Source: an uncultured Bacillota bacterium (GTDB lineage: Bacteria; Bacillota; Clostridia; Oscillospirales; Oscillospiraceae). From it: a DNA stretch of 52,544 nt. The notes below the pieces were generated by a model. The model did not search any database. It was given only the letters and a program-made list of their open reading frames with translations, and was not told the origin of the DNA. The stretch covers positions 1 to 52,544 of the forward strand of contig CAMWBA010000004.1 of assembly GCA_947172355.1 (NCBI GenBank), in the 5' to 3' direction. Of the stretch, positions 18,280 through 27,503 are shown piece after piece; position 1 is the first letter of the stretch; each line of letters starts with the position of its first letter. A program made the translations under genes and the position numbers.

Positions 18280-19148
18280 AGATTGTACTCAGCTCCAACC
18301 CTTATCGGGATAAGGGACTGCGGGTTGCTCTAGAGGCCAGGCGGATTTTGGAGCACGCTGGAGCCAAGACGGTTATGTGTCTGCCGTTTCAACCCAAAAA
18401 AGGGGACCGCTTAGATTTGCCCCGCCATGTTGCGCTGTCAGTTTTGGAGCAGGAACTGCCCACAACGGACTTGCTGATTTGTTTTGGCGGGGATGGTACT
18501 ATTCTCCACGCCGCACGGGATGCTACGCTCCATGGAATCCCTATTTTGGGGGTTAATACTGGTAGCGTGGGCTTTATGGCGGAATTGGAGCGCAGCGAAC
18601 TTCCGCTGCTGGCCCCTTTGGCCCATGGAATGTACACCATCGAGGAGCGTATGATGTTGGATGTCAAGGTACTTCGAGGTGAGAAAGTAGTCAGTCAGGA
18701 TCTGGCTTTGAATGATGCAGTGATCTCCAAAGGTTCCATGGCTCGGGTCGCTGAAATGGAAGTACTTGCAGATCGTGTAAAGGTAACTTCCATTACAGGA
18801 GACGGTATTATTGTAGCTACGCCAACCGGCTCCACTGCCTATTCCATGTCCGCAGGAGGGCCGATTGTGGAGCCGACCTCAAAAAGCATCATTGTCACAC
18901 CGGTCTGTGCCCATCAGCTGGCGGCTAGAGCCATGGTCCTTGCGCCGGAACGGGTAGTTACCGTTCAGCTACCCAGAGGGAATAGAAAGTATTTGTACTT
19001 GTCAGTAGATGGGGGCAAAGCAGTCCGGCTGACAGGCGGCGACCGTGTTGAAATTGCACAGGCAGAGCGATGTACCCAGCTGATTCGGCTGGCTGACCGC
19101 AGTTTTTATCAGGTCATCAATCAGAAACTGGGAGGGCTGACTCCATGA
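18276..19148 (+). CDS. nadK: NAD kinase
   Basis: Phosphorylates NAD to NADP. The 290-residue protein has the GGDGT nucleotide motif (LLICFGGDGTILHAAR), GVNTGSVGFMAELE, the NDAVISKG strand and GDGIIVATPTGSTAYSMSAGGPIVEP. GTG start at the overlap with tlyA. It lies between tlyA and argR, a conserved order in Firmicutes. Confidence 0.95.
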   Translation: MKIVLSSNPYRDKGLRVALEARRILEHAGAKTVMCLPFQPKKGDRLDLPRHVALSVLEQELPTTDLLICFGGDGTILHAARDATLHGIPILGVNTGSVGFMAELERSELPLLAPLAHGMYTIEERMMLDVKVLRGEKVVSQDLALNDAVISKGSMARVAEMEVLADRVKVTSITGDGIIVATPTGSTAYSMSAGGPIVEPTSKSIIVTPVCAHQLAARAMVLAPERVVTVQLPRGNRKYLYLSVDGGKAVRLTGGDRVEIAQAERCTQLIRLADRSFYQVINQKLGGLTP

Positions 19149-19597
19149 AAAATGTGCGGCAAAATGAAATATTAAAAATCGTGCAGACCCGGGATGTGGA
19201 GACCCAGGAACAGTTGTTAGAAGAACTGAAATTCCGGGGGTTTTCCACCACACAGGCCACCATTTCCCGGGACATTAAGGAATTGCGGCTGGTAAAGGAG
19301 CTCACTGGAACAGGAGGCTATCGCTATACCCAGTCCGACCGGAAATCCAGTTCTACTTCCGATACTCGGCTGCGCAATATCTTTAAAGAGGGAGTTGTCT
19401 CGGTGGATGTGGCCCAAAATATTGTGGTGGTCCGCACAATGCCAGGACTGGCCTCCGCTGCCTGTTCCGCTTTGGATGCTATGGAGATCGAGGGTATGGT
19501 CGGAAGTCTAGCTGGGGATGACACTGGCATTCTCATTATGCGGGACAACGCCTCTGCCCAGCAGTTCGGGGGCGAGGTCCATAAGCTGCTGCGGTAA
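19145..19597 (+). CDS. argR: Arginine repressor ArgR/AhrC
   Basis: A 150-residue hexameric regulator of arginine metabolism. Residues 1-70 form the winged helix (QNEILKIVQTRDVETQEQLLEEL, then TTQATISRDIKELRLVK), and residues 80-150 the arginine-binding oligomerisation domain, with VVVRTMPGLASAACSALDAM and GSLAGDDTGILIM, where the GDD pair contacts arginine. ATGA overlap with nadK. The position before recN is standard in Firmicutes. Confidence 0.94.
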   Translation: MKNVRQNEILKIVQTRDVETQEQLLEELKFRGFSTTQATISRDIKELRLVKELTGTGGYRYTQSDRKSSSTSDTRLRNIFKEGVVSVDVAQNIVVVRTMPGLASAACSALDAMEIEGMVGSLAGDDTGILIMRDNASAQQFGGEVHKLLR

Positions 19598-19649
19598 CGA
19601 TCCAAGTGATGTAGATTCACTTGTACAGACAGAAACGAGAGGATAGAGT

Positions 19650-21347
19650 ATGCTTTCTTTGCTTCATATTGAAAATATTGCCCTAATTGAGTCGGCTGAT
19701 ATTAGCTTTGACGGAGGATTCAACGTACTCACCGGTGAGACAGGCGCAGGTAAATCCATTGTAATTGATTCTATCAGCGCGGTCTTAGGGGAACGGACCA
19801 GCCGGGAACTCATTCGGACCGGGGCGAAGTCGGCGGTGGTCCATGCAGTGTTTACCGGTTCACTTCCGGTGCATTGGCTGGAGGACAATGGCTTCCCGGC
19901 GGACGGAGAGGAGTTGATGCTCCAGCGTGAGATTCAGGGGGATGGCCGAAATATCTGCCGGGTAAATGGACGGCCATTGACGGTTGCACAACTGCGCCAA
20001 TTGGGTCGTCAGCTGCTGAATATTCACGGCCAACATGATGGACAGCAGCTGTTAGACCCAGAATGCCACCTTGGTTATCTGGACAGCTTTGGAAAAACCG
20101 GGCCTTTGTTGGAGCACTATCAGCAGGCATACCGCTCTATGGCTGCTTTACGCAAACAGATTACCGGGTTGGAAATGGACGAAGCGGAGCGTTCCCGCCG
20201 GGTGGACACCCTGGAGTACCAAATCAAGGAGCTGGAGCGAGCGGACCTGAGAGCCGGAGAAGACGAAGAGCTGAACGCCCGAAAGACCTTGCTGCGCAGT
20301 TCCGGCAAGCTGATGGAGGCCATTCAAGAGGCCCAGTTTGCCCTGTCCGGCGGGGAGGACAGCCGGGGCGCCTGTGACCTGATCAGCGAGGCAGAGGGGG
20401 CCATCCACTCCATAACCAGGCTGGGCCCTCAACTGGAGGAATTGGCGGAAAAACTCACTGCTTTGCGCTTTGCCGCCGACGACGCAGCCGAAATCCTGCG
20501 GGATTTTGGGGATGAGTTCGACTTTTCGCCGGAGGAACTGGACCAGTTGGAGAGCCGGTTGGACGTGATTTATCGTCTGAAAAAGAAGTATGGTCCAACC
20601 GTAGCAGATATGCTGGAATATTTGGAAACATGTAAAGCGGAGTTGGAACAGATCCAAGATGCTGACGACACCATCCAACGGCTGGAGAAGGAGTTGGAAA
20701 AGGCGAAAAAAGAGACGGTGAAGCAGGGCACAGCACTGACCAAAGCGCGGAAGAAAGCGGCGGATGACCTCCAGAAACGGGTACAAGAAGAACTGCGTCA
20801 GCTGGATATGCCAAAGGTGCAGTTTGTTACGGACTTTCGGCCCAATCCAGGTCAGGATGGCATGGATGATACCGGCATGGACCAGGTACAATTTCTGATG
20901 TCGGCCAACCTGGGCGAAGCCTTGAAACCCATTCAAAAGGTGGCCTCCGGCGGTGAGCTGGCCAGAATTATGCTGGCACTGAAAAATGTACTGGCAGAGG
21001 ACGATGGCATTGGCAGCCTGGTCTTTGATGAAGTGGATACTGGTGTGTCCGGACGAGCTGCACAGAAGGTAGCGGAGAAGATGGCTGATGTGGCGCGGTG
21101 CAAGCAAGTCCTGTGTGTTACCCACCTGCCCCAGATTGCCGCCATGGCAGATACCCACTTCTGTGTGGAGAAGGGGGAGAAGAAGGGACGTACCTTTACA
21201 CAGGTGGAACGTCTGGACCAGTTTGGCCGAGTGGACGAACTGGCCCGTCTGATCGGCGGCGCGGCGGTCACCGATGTACTGCGGCAGAGCGCCGCCCAGC
21301 TGTTGGAGCAGGCGGAGGCATATCGATTGTGTGTAAAGAAGAAATGA
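19650..21347 (+). CDS. recN: DNA repair protein RecN
   Basis: A 565-residue SMC-like ATPase acting early in double-strand break repair. N-terminal Walker A is in NVLTGETGAGKSIVIDSI; the middle is a long coiled coil (about 155-380, Glu/Lys/Leu rich); the C-terminal half has the ABC signature KVASGGELARIMLALK, Walker B SLVFDEVDTGVSG and the CVTHLPQIAAMAD strand. GAGAGGATAGAGT precedes the ATG. It ends the nusB operon, with the flavin-type gene 18 bp after it probably cotranscribed. Confidence 0.95.
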   Translation: MLSLLHIENIALIESADISFDGGFNVLTGETGAGKSIVIDSISAVLGERTSRELIRTGAKSAVVHAVFTGSLPVHWLEDNGFPADGEELMLQREIQGDGRNICRVNGRPLTVAQLRQLGRQLLNIHGQHDGQQLLDPECHLGYLDSFGKTGPLLEHYQQAYRSMAALRKQITGLEMDEAERSRRVDTLEYQIKELERADLRAGEDEELNARKTLLRSSGKLMEAIQEAQFALSGGEDSRGACDLISEAEGAIHSITRLGPQLEELAEKLTALRFAADDAAEILRDFGDEFDFSPEELDQLESRLDVIYRLKKKYGPTVADMLEYLETCKAELEQIQDADDTIQRLEKELEKAKKETVKQGTALTKARKKAADDLQKRVQEELRQLDMPKVQFVTDFRPNPGQDGMDDTGMDQVQFLMSANLGEALKPIQKVASGGELARIMLALKNVLAEDDGIGSLVFDEVDTGVSGRAAQKVAEKMADVARCKQVLCVTHLPQIAAMADTHFCVEKGEKKGRTFTQVERLDQFGRVDELARLIGGAAVTDVLRQSAAQLLEQAEAYRLCVKKK

Positions 21348-21364
21348 CTGGGAGGAATAGAAAA

Positions 21365-21859
21365 ATGTTTCGCGAGATGCGCCGGAAAAAACAGCTTCTG
21401 TCGTCAGAGGAGGCTGCGGCCATATTGAATCGGGGGACCTCCGGGGTTCTGGCTCTCTTGGGAGATGACGGCTACCCCTATGCGGTTCCAATCAGCTACG
21501 TGTATATGGATGGGAAACTCTATTTCCACAGTGCCAAAAGCGGCCACAAGCTGGATGCCATCCTTCAGGAAGAGAAAGCATCCTTCTGCGTTATTGACCA
21601 GGACCGAATTGTCCCAGAGGAATATACAACCTACTTCCGCAGTGCCATCGCCTTTGGTCGGATTCGGGTTCTGGATGAGGAGGGGGAGAAACGGAACGCG
21701 ATTGAGGCGCTTGCCCTCAAATATGCTCCGGACAGTACTCCGGAGGGGAGACAGGGTGAGATTCAGCGGGAATGGACACCATTGTGTATGCTGGAAATGA
21801 CCATTGAACATATCACTGGGAAAGAGGCCATTGAACTGACCCGAAAAAAGCAGATATAA
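21365..21859 (+). CDS. PNPOx/NimA-like flavin-binding protein
   Basis: A 164-residue split-barrel protein of the pyridoxamine-phosphate oxidase-like superfamily. It has the family strands GVLALLGDDGYPYAVPISYVYMDGKLYFHSAKSGHKLDAI and CVIDQDRIVPEEYTTYFRSAIAFGRIRVL, ending with MLEMTIEHITGKEAIELT. These proteins bind flavin or haem, and NimA-type members reduce nitroimidazoles; the exact substrate is unknown here. The start at 21365 follows GGGAGGAAT; the long upstream open frame is the recN antisense reading. A terminator follows. Confidence 0.8.
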   Translation: MFREMRRKKQLLSSEEAAAILNRGTSGVLALLGDDGYPYAVPISYVYMDGKLYFHSAKSGHKLDAILQEEKASFCVIDQDRIVPEEYTTYFRSAIAFGRIRVLDEEGEKRNAIEALALKYAPDSTPEGRQGEIQREWTPLCMLEMTIEHITGKEAIELTRKKQI

Positions 21860-21894
21860 AAATGGCCGGCGACCCAATGGACGCCGGCCATTTT
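21859..21894. terminator. Bidirectional terminator
   Basis: AAAATGGCCGGCG pairs with CGCCGGCCATTTT around a 10-base loop between two convergent genes. Confidence 0.85.
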
Positions 21895-21901
21895 GTATTG
21901 G

Positions 21902-23332
21902 TTAGGAAGGAATCGCCATAAAGCTGCTCACCTGACCGTAGAGAATAAAGGCCATGGCAATGGGTGCGATAAAGCGGACACAGATTACAAAGAAGAGGTA
22001 TAGACTGTCGCTCATCCGGTGTCCCTCCAGGCTTACTTCGTCCCGGATGACCTTGGGACCGATGATCCAGCCGATCAATACAGACATGATCAGTGCGCCC
22101 AGAGGCATGGCGATCCCTTCCGAGATGAAGTCCATAAAGTCCAGCCAGGAACCACCCAAATTTCGTCCAGTCTCCTGGAAAGGAATCCACAGACCGTTAG
22201 AGGCTAGGCCGTCGGCAGCCACCAACGCAGCCTCAGCAAAGATGACCAGGCAGACTGCCGCCACCACCATATTGCGGCTGGGCGCCTTGCCAGAAGCGGT
22301 CCGACGGTCTATGACAAAGGTAACCAGAACTTCAATCAGGGCAATGGCAGAGGTAATCGCTGCCAAAGTGACGAAGAGAAAGAAGAGAATGCCAAAGATG
22401 GGGCCGAAAGGACCCATAGCGTTGAACACATCCTGGAGGGTGATGAAGAGCAGCTTAGGTCCATCAAGCTTGGCACTCTCGCCTCCGCCTAGAGCAAATG
22501 CGGCAGGCAGAACCGCCATGCCGGCCATAATCGCTACCAGAGTGTCAGAAATGATGATGACAAGAGAATTTCGTACCAGGCTTTCTTTCTTGCTCAAGTA
22601 GGAGCCATAAGTGACAGTGATGCCCATAGCCAAGGAGAGGGAGAAAAACATCTGACCGCCAGCGGCGGAGAGCACTCCAATAAAGTCTGTTTGAATGGGC
22701 TCAAAGTTGGGGGCAAACATAAACTTTAGCCCCTCTGCCGCCCCAGGCAGGGTAAGGGAACGGATAATGACAATCAACAGCATGATGAACAGAGCAGGCA
22801 TCCCCACTTTGTTAAACTTCTCAATGCCATCTTTGATGCCGCCTCGAATAATCAAGAAGCAAATGGCGATGAACAGGAATGTGGTGCCGATGGCCAGGGG
22901 TTGATTCGTTAGCATGGAGCCGAAGGAATCCGCGCCAGAAACGCTGGACAGGCTGAAAACCCCCAGCAGCTCAGCAAAGTTGAGGCCCACATACTGGATA
23001 CAGTAGGCGCCCAGAACCGTATAGAAGCTAAGAATTAGGAAAGGGGAGACCAGTGCCAGAATCCCTAAAAAGCTGCCCAGTTTGCCGCCAACCTTATGAT
23101 AGCTGGTTAATACGCTGCCGCCGCCCCTGCGTCCGATGGCCAACTCACACAGCATGATGGTAAAACCAACCAGGATGGCCAGAACCAGATAGATAATCAG
23201 GAAGGGGAAGCCGCCGTTGGCGCCCATTTTGTAGGGGAATGCCCAAATATTGCCTAAGCCGACCGCTGCGCCTACAGTGGCCAACAGAAAGCCCAAATTA
23301 CTGCCCCATTCTCCTCTGTGATGATGTTCCAT
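21902..23332 (-). CDS. Sodium-dependent NSS-family amino-acid symporter
   Basis: A 476-residue integral membrane protein of the neurotransmitter:sodium symporter family (LeuT fold) with about eleven hydrophobic spans. The TM1 signature GSNLGFLLATVGAAVGLGNIWAFPYKMGANGGF is complete, including the residues that form the sodium sites. Bacterial members import amino acids such as tryptophan, leucine or alanine with Na+; the substrate is not readable from sequence. GGAGG lies six bases before the ATG. It converges with the PNPOx gene. Confidence 0.9.
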   Translation of the reverse strand: MEHHHRGEWGSNLGFLLATVGAAVGLGNIWAFPYKMGANGGFPFLIIYLVLAILVGFTIMLCELAIGRRGGGSVLTSYHKVGGKLGSFLGILALVSPFLILSFYTVLGAYCIQYVGLNFAELLGVFSLSSVSGADSFGSMLTNQPLAIGTTFLFIAICFLIIRGGIKDGIEKFNKVGMPALFIMLLIVIIRSLTLPGAAEGLKFMFAPNFEPIQTDFIGVLSAAGGQMFFSLSLAMGITVTYGSYLSKKESLVRNSLVIIISDTLVAIMAGMAVLPAAFALGGGESAKLDGPKLLFITLQDVFNAMGPFGPIFGILFFLFVTLAAITSAIALIEVLVTFVIDRRTASGKAPSRNMVVAAVCLVIFAEAALVAADGLASNGLWIPFQETGRNLGGSWLDFMDFISEGIAMPLGALIMSVLIGWIIGPKVIRDEVSLEGHRMSDSLYLFFVICVRFIAPIAMAFILYGQVSSFMAIPS

Positions 23333-23570
23333 AATTTCCTCCTGTTTACAATTTATTCACATGGAAATGCTAGTTAAAGGTCATTGTACCAGAAATATTT
23401 TGGTCCGTCAACGTTGAAACTGATAAAGACAGGCTGAAAATTCATGATTTGTCAGGCAAAAGCCGATAAACGATTCATAATCAAAGTTCTCATTGCCCTT
23501 TTTCCAAGGCTTCGTATCATAAGGCGAACGCATGGAGAGGAATACAGAGACTATCAAGGAGGAGAAAATA

Positions 23571-24095
23571 ATGAGTGTATTTTTCTACGGATGTATCACC
23601 CTGGACGGCTATCTGGCGGATAAAAACCACGGACTGACCTGGCTCCACCAGACTGGCAGTTCAGAGGAGACAAACTACGACCGTTTCTATGCGGCAATGG
23701 ACATCACGATGATGGGCAAACGAACGTTTGAAGAGATTGCCCGCTTAGAGAATGCTGGTGGCATCTATCCAACAACGAAGAACTATGTATTTACACATAC
23801 CTCCAGTCTGTCTCAAGAGGGGTTTATCCCTGTGTGCGGTGATGCTGCGGAATTTGTGAAAGGGCTTGGAACGGATAAAAACATCTGGATCATCGGAGGA
23901 AACACCATTCTGGCTCCGCTGCTGGAATGGGACATGGTAGATCATCTGATTCTCCAGATTGCTCCAGTGCTGTTGGGGGAGGGAATACCCCTGTTTACTC
24001 AAAAGGAGGGACTGAAACGTTTCCATATGGATGAAGTAAGGAGGTACGGGCAGTTTGCAGAGCTGACCTACAGCAAAGACATCGGCGGTTCCTGA
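23571..24095 (+). CDS. RibD C-terminal / DHFR-like reductase domain protein
   Basis: A 174-residue cytoplasmic protein with the RibD-C/dihydrofolate-reductase fold: FFYGCITLDGYLADKNHGLTWL, then TMMGKRTFEEIA and WIIGGNTILAPLLEWDMVDHLIL, then APVLLGEGIPLF. These signatures match YyaP/YwjB-type reductases, which act on unknown substrates. The start at 23571 follows AAGGAGG; the upstream ATG at 23532 has a weaker site. It is separated from the T-box promoter by 10 bp, so it is the end of its own unit. Confidence 0.82.
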   Translation: MSVFFYGCITLDGYLADKNHGLTWLHQTGSSEETNYDRFYAAMDITMMGKRTFEEIARLENAGGIYPTTKNYVFTHTSSLSQEGFIPVCGDAAEFVKGLGTDKNIWIIGGNTILAPLLEWDMVDHLILQIAPVLLGEGIPLFTQKEGLKRFHMDEVRRYGQFAELTYSKDIGGS

Positions 24096-24105
24096 GATTT
24101 TCTGG

Positions 24106-24134
24106 TTGACAACCGATGAAATCTGTGGTAGAGT
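24106..24134 (+). promoter_or_regulatory. Promoter of the T-box operon
   Basis: A perfect -35 TTGACA (24106-24111), 17-bp spacer and -10 TAGAGT (24129-24134) directly before the T-box leader. Confidence 0.75.
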
Positions 24135-24139
24135 GTGAC

Positions 24140-24408
24140 CACTGCGACGAAAAGGACCAGTAACATGGGAATTTCCTGCCCAGAGAGCCCCTGGGATGGT
24201 GGAACAGGGGAGAGGAATGCCGTGTGAATACCCCTTGGAGCAGCCGCCCGAACCGCACAGGCACAGTAGGGGACAGGCCGGGCCGCGCCCGTTACCGCGC
24301 AGGAGCTGTTGAGCTTCCCAAGGTCTGTCCCGTGAGGGACCGGCGAACCAGAGGTGGTACCGCGTTATTACGCCCTCTGTCCGAATTACTCGGGCAGAGG
24401 GCTTTCTG
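24140..24408 (+). ncRNA. T-box leader, tyrosine specifier (UAC)
   Basis: A tRNA-sensing riboswitch. Stem I shows the loop-E pieces AGTA (5' side, near 24160) and GAA (24226-24228) facing each other, flanked by the helix ACATGG/CCGTGT and by AAGG/CCTT. The three bases after GAA, 24229-24231, read TAC, a tyrosine codon. The T-box sequence AGAGGTGGTACCGCG (24350-24364) is complete, and the terminator stem GCCCTCTG/CAGAGGGC (24372-24402) with a T run follows. Uncharged tRNA-Tyr should stabilise the antiterminator and allow expression of the downstream transporter, DUF4240 gene and tyrS. The specifier agrees with tyrS being the last gene. Confidence 0.92.
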
Positions 24409-24424
24409 CAAGGAAGTGATTGTT

Positions 24425-25285
24425 TTGTCAGCGCGTCAAAGAGGAACGTTATGTGTGTTTCTGGCCGCTGTACTGTACAGCATTGGGGGATTGTGCATTA
24501 AATTGATTCCCTGGAGCGGTATGGCTATCAACGGTGCACGTACCGCCATTGCGTTGGTTGTGATTGGAGCCTACCTAAAAGTGGTCCATCACAAGCCCAA
24601 AATGAACCTGTGGGTACTGGTAGGGGCGCTGGCCGTCTGCGGTACCAATATCCTGTTTTCCATTGCCAATAAACTGACCACCGCCGCAAATACAATCGTG
24701 CTTCAGTTTACCGCCCCCATTTTCGTCATTGTGTTCTCCATGCTCTTTTTTGGAAAAAAGCCTAAAAAACTGGACCTGATGGCCTGCGGGCTGGTGTTGG
24801 GGGGCGTGCTGCTGTTCTTTATCGATAGCCTGTCTGCAGGGGGGATGCTGGGCAATGTTCTGGCCTTGATATCTGGAGTCTCCTATGCAGGGGTATTTTT
24901 AATGAATGATATGCCTGACAGCGATGCCATCTCCTCTGTATTTTGGGGTGATGTAATCAGCGCGGTGGTAGGACTGCCTTTCCTGGGATATGAGACGGAA
25001 TTTTCCGGAAATACCGTAATCGCACTGCTGGTACTGGGTGTATTTCAAGTAGGCACCGCCTATATCCTGCTTACTGAGGGGCTGAAAACTACCCCGCCTG
25101 TCACCGCAAGTCTGGTGTCCGGCATTGAACCGGTGCTCAACCCTATCCTAGTAGCTGTGTTCTACCATGAGATGATCGGTCCTGTTGCCTTGGTGGGGGC
25201 CATGGTTGTGGTAGGCAGTGTGGTGTTGTACAATGTGATTTTGGCACGACAGACAAACCCCTTTGATGCAGGAGAACTACCATGA
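24425..25285 (+). CDS. EamA/DMT transporter, tyrosine-regulated
   Basis: A 286-residue drug/metabolite transporter superfamily protein with ten predicted membrane helices in two EamA halves (about 5-140 and 150-280). Being under a tyrosine-specific T-box and upstream of tyrS, it most probably moves tyrosine or another aromatic compound; direction is unknown because EamA proteins often export. The start is a TTG at 24425, eight bases after AAGGAAG; no ATG lies near. The open frame continues upstream into the T-box, but this is not coding. It overlaps the next ATG by four bases. Confidence 0.82.
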   Translation: MSARQRGTLCVFLAAVLYSIGGLCIKLIPWSGMAINGARTAIALVVIGAYLKVVHHKPKMNLWVLVGALAVCGTNILFSIANKLTTAANTIVLQFTAPIFVIVFSMLFFGKKPKKLDLMACGLVLGGVLLFFIDSLSAGGMLGNVLALISGVSYAGVFLMNDMPDSDAISSVFWGDVISAVVGLPFLGYETEFSGNTVIALLVLGVFQVGTAYILLTEGLKTTPPVTASLVSGIEPVLNPILVAVFYHEMIGPVALVGAMVVVGSVVLYNVILARQTNPFDAGELP

Positions 25286-25725
25286 ATCAATATCAATTTT
25301 TTTGGGAAACCATGGAACTGTGTGATTGGTCCCAGGAGGGCGACGACGCAAAAGTTTTAAATCCAGTGATACAATATCTGTCCCAACAGGAGGACAGCAG
25401 GATTTTTCAGTTTAATGACCTAATGTCAGAGCTCCTGTACAAGCTGGACACCAAAAAACTGGCGGCTCAATGCGAAAGGGCAGAGCCTAATATGAGTGAT
25501 GACTCTTTTTTATACTCCAGATGTGTGGCTCTAATCAATGGGCCAGCCTATTATGAGCGGGCTGAAGCAGGGGGGCAGAAAGAGATTTGGAATATGGAAT
25601 TTGAGTCGCTTCTGTATGTTCCGGCAAGAGCCTGGGCTTTGAAGCACAGAAAACCAGAGGAGCAGTATCCCCACACTGCACCAATCAGCTATGAAACTGG
25701 CAGCAATCAGGAACAGTGGAATTAG
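25282..25725 (+). CDS. DUF4240-family protein
   Basis: A 147-residue cytoplasmic helical protein with the DUF4240 pattern: an opening FFWETMELCDW, a central FQFNDLMSELLYKLDTKKL and SDDSFLYSRCVALINGPAYYERA. The function of the family is unknown. It starts at an ATGA overlap with the transporter and precedes tyrS by 54 bp, so it shares the T-box. I see no reason from sequence for a link to tyrosine. Confidence 0.65.
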   Translation: MNQYQFFWETMELCDWSQEGDDAKVLNPVIQYLSQQEDSRIFQFNDLMSELLYKLDTKKLAAQCERAEPNMSDDSFLYSRCVALINGPAYYERAEAGGQKEIWNMEFESLLYVPARAWALKHRKPEEQYPHTAPISYETGSNQEQWN

Positions 25726-25779
25726 TTCCACACTTCAAACGGCGCCTAAAACATTATAATGGAAAGGAAGAACAACACT

Positions 25780-27003
25780 ATGACCTGTTATGAGGAACTG
25801 AAAGCCCGTGGGCTCATTGCACAGGTAACAAATGAAGAGGAAATTTCCAAAATGGTCAACGAAGGGAAAGCGGTGTTTTATATCGGCTTTGACCCTACGG
25901 CCGACTCTCTCCATGTGGGCCACTTCATGGCCTTATGCCTAATGAAGCGTCTGCAAATGGCGGGCAACCGGCCCATCGCCCTCATTGGCGGAGGCACCGG
26001 CATGATTGGTGACCCATCTGGCCGCACCGATATGCGTTCCATGATGACCACCGAAACGATCCAGCACAACTGCGACTGTTTTAAAAAGCAGATGGAGCGG
26101 TTCATTGAGTTCGGCGAGGATAAAGCCATGATGATCAACAACGCTGACTGGCTTCTGAAGCTGAACTATGTGGAGGTTTTGCGGGAGGTGGGAGCTTGCT
26201 TCTCGGTGAACAACATGCTTCGAGCTGAGTGCTATAAACAGCGTATGGAAAAGGGACTTTCCTTCCTGGAGTTTAACTATATGATTATGCAGTCGTATGA
26301 CTTTTATTACTTGTTCCAGCATTACGGCTGCAACATGCAGTTCGGCGGCGATGACCAGTGGTCCAACATGCTGGGCGGCACGGAGCTCATTCGGCGCAAA
26401 TTGGGTAAGGATGCTCATGCCATGACCATCACGCTGCTCCTCAACTCCGAAGGGAAAAAGATGGGGAAGACTGCCAAAGGTGCGGTGTGGCTGGACCCAA
26501 ACAAGACCAGTCCTTACGAGTTTTACCAGTACTGGCGCAATGTTGGGGACGGTGATGTGCTCAAATGTCTGCGGATGCTCACCTTCCTGCCTCTGGAGCA
26601 AATTGATGAGATGGACCGGTGGGAAGGCAGTCAGCTGAATACGGCCAAGGAAATTTTGGCTTTTGAGCTGACCAAGCTGGTTCACGGGAAGGAGGAGGCC
26701 GAAAAGGCACAGGAGGCGGCTAAGGCGCTGTTTGTGGGCGGCGGCGATATGTCCAATGTGCCCGCCACACAACTGACTGCCAATGACCTGACCAATGGCG
26801 CCATCGGGATTTTGGACCTGATGGTCAAATGCAAGTTGGCCCCTTCCAAAAAGGAGGCTCGCCGTCTGGTGGAACAGGGCGGGGTAGAGGTCAACGGTGA
26901 AAAGGTAGCTGCTGCTACCGTCAGCTATACCGCCGAAAACCTGTCCGGTGATGGCTTGATGATGAAAAAGGGCAAAAAGGTGTACCACCGGGCTCAGATG
27001 TAA
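25780..27003 (+). CDS. tyrS: Tyrosyl-tRNA synthetase
   Basis: Class I aminoacyl-tRNA synthetase charging tRNA-Tyr, 407 residues. The HIGH-type motif appears as [10 protein letters not shown], the tyrosine-binding region as [13 protein letters not shown], and KMSK as KKMGKT. A C-terminal S4 domain (about 340-402: [20 protein letters not shown]) binds the tRNA. The ATG at 25780 follows AAAGGAAG; the ATG at 25759 has no site. It ends the T-box operon, and the leader's UAC specifier matches its amino acid. Confidence 0.96.
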   Translation: MTCYEELKARGLIAQVTNEEEISKMVNEGKAVFYIGFDPTADSLHVGHFMALCLMKRLQMAGNRPIALIGGGTGMIGDPSGRTDMRSMMTTETIQHNCDCFKKQMERFIEFGEDKAMMINNADWLLKLNYVEVLREVGACFSVNNMLRAECYKQRMEKGLSFLEFNYMIMQSYDFYYLFQHYGCNMQFGGDDQWSNMLGGTELIRRKLGKDAHAMTITLLLNSEGKKMGKTAKGAVWLDPNKTSPYEFYQYWRNVGDGDVLKCLRMLTFLPLEQIDEMDRWEGSQLNTAKEILAFELTKLVHGKEEAEKAQEAAKALFVGGGDMSNVPATQLTANDLTNGAIGILDLMVKCKLAPSKKEARRLVEQGGVEVNGEKVAAATVSYTAENLSGDGLMMKKGKKVYHRAQM

Positions 27004-27014
27004 GCAAGATAGAA

Positions 27015-27048
27015 ACAGGGGAGAGGTGAAAACCTCTCCCCTGTCTCG
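27015..27048 (+). terminator. tyrS operon terminator
   Basis: ACAGGGGAGAGGT pairs with ACCTCTCCCCTGT around GAAA, followed by CTCGTTTCG. The T run is short but the stem is very strong. Confidence 0.7.
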
Positions 27049-27108
27049 TTTCGAGAAACAATTCCATCAGATGTTGTTCCATTGAAACACAGCAGTTACT
27101 TTCTGACT

Positions 27109-27462
27109 TCAACGCTGATCGTCAGAAAATGTATGTTTCAGCAGCAGATCCACCATAAATACCGACACACAGAACAGGGCCATCTGGCCCGCGATCAGCC
27201 ACATCCAGAAAGATGTATAGTTTTCTTGGAACAAGATCATCAAAGCGGCACTGGCCGCACCGCTGATGATTCCGATGCGCGTCCATAATCTGGCACAGTG
27301 GCGGTGAGCCGCAGTCCAAGCATCAGGATTGTTTTGGGTCAGCTCTGTGCTGTAGACCAGACCACCAGATTGGAAGGGAGGAGGGGAGATTTTCCACCGG
27401 ATTCCCATAAACAGCATAGCTACTGGGGCCAACATAACCACAATAAAATAGAATTTGTACAT
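27109..27462 (-). CDS. SdpI-like membrane protein
   Basis: A 117-residue membrane protein with three hydrophobic stretches (about 3-20, 60-80, 85-105). The centre has the SdpI/YhfL-like segment DAWTAAHRHCARLWTRIG. B. subtilis SdpI gives immunity to the SdpC toxin, but most relatives are uncharacterised. It lies 41 bp after the PEBP gene on the same strand and probably shares its transcript. Confidence 0.6.
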   Translation of the reverse strand: MYKFYFIVVMLAPVAMLFMGIRWKISPPPFQSGGLVYSTELTQNNPDAWTAAHRHCARLWTRIGIISGAASAALMILFQENYTSFWMWLIAGQMALFCVSVFMVDLLLKHTFSDDQR

Positions 27463-27503
27463 TCAAAAACCTCAATTCTTTTTGGATTCCAGCGCCCATC
27501 GGG

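Noticed and set aside
20148-21491. Long (447-codon) antisense open frame over recN
   Set aside because: Antisense shadow produced by codon bias; recN is unmistakable on the plus strand.
24224-24424. N-terminal extension of the EamA transporter
   Set aside because: This stretch is the T-box leader; the extension is Arg/Pro rich and the first membrane helix starts after the TTG at 24425.
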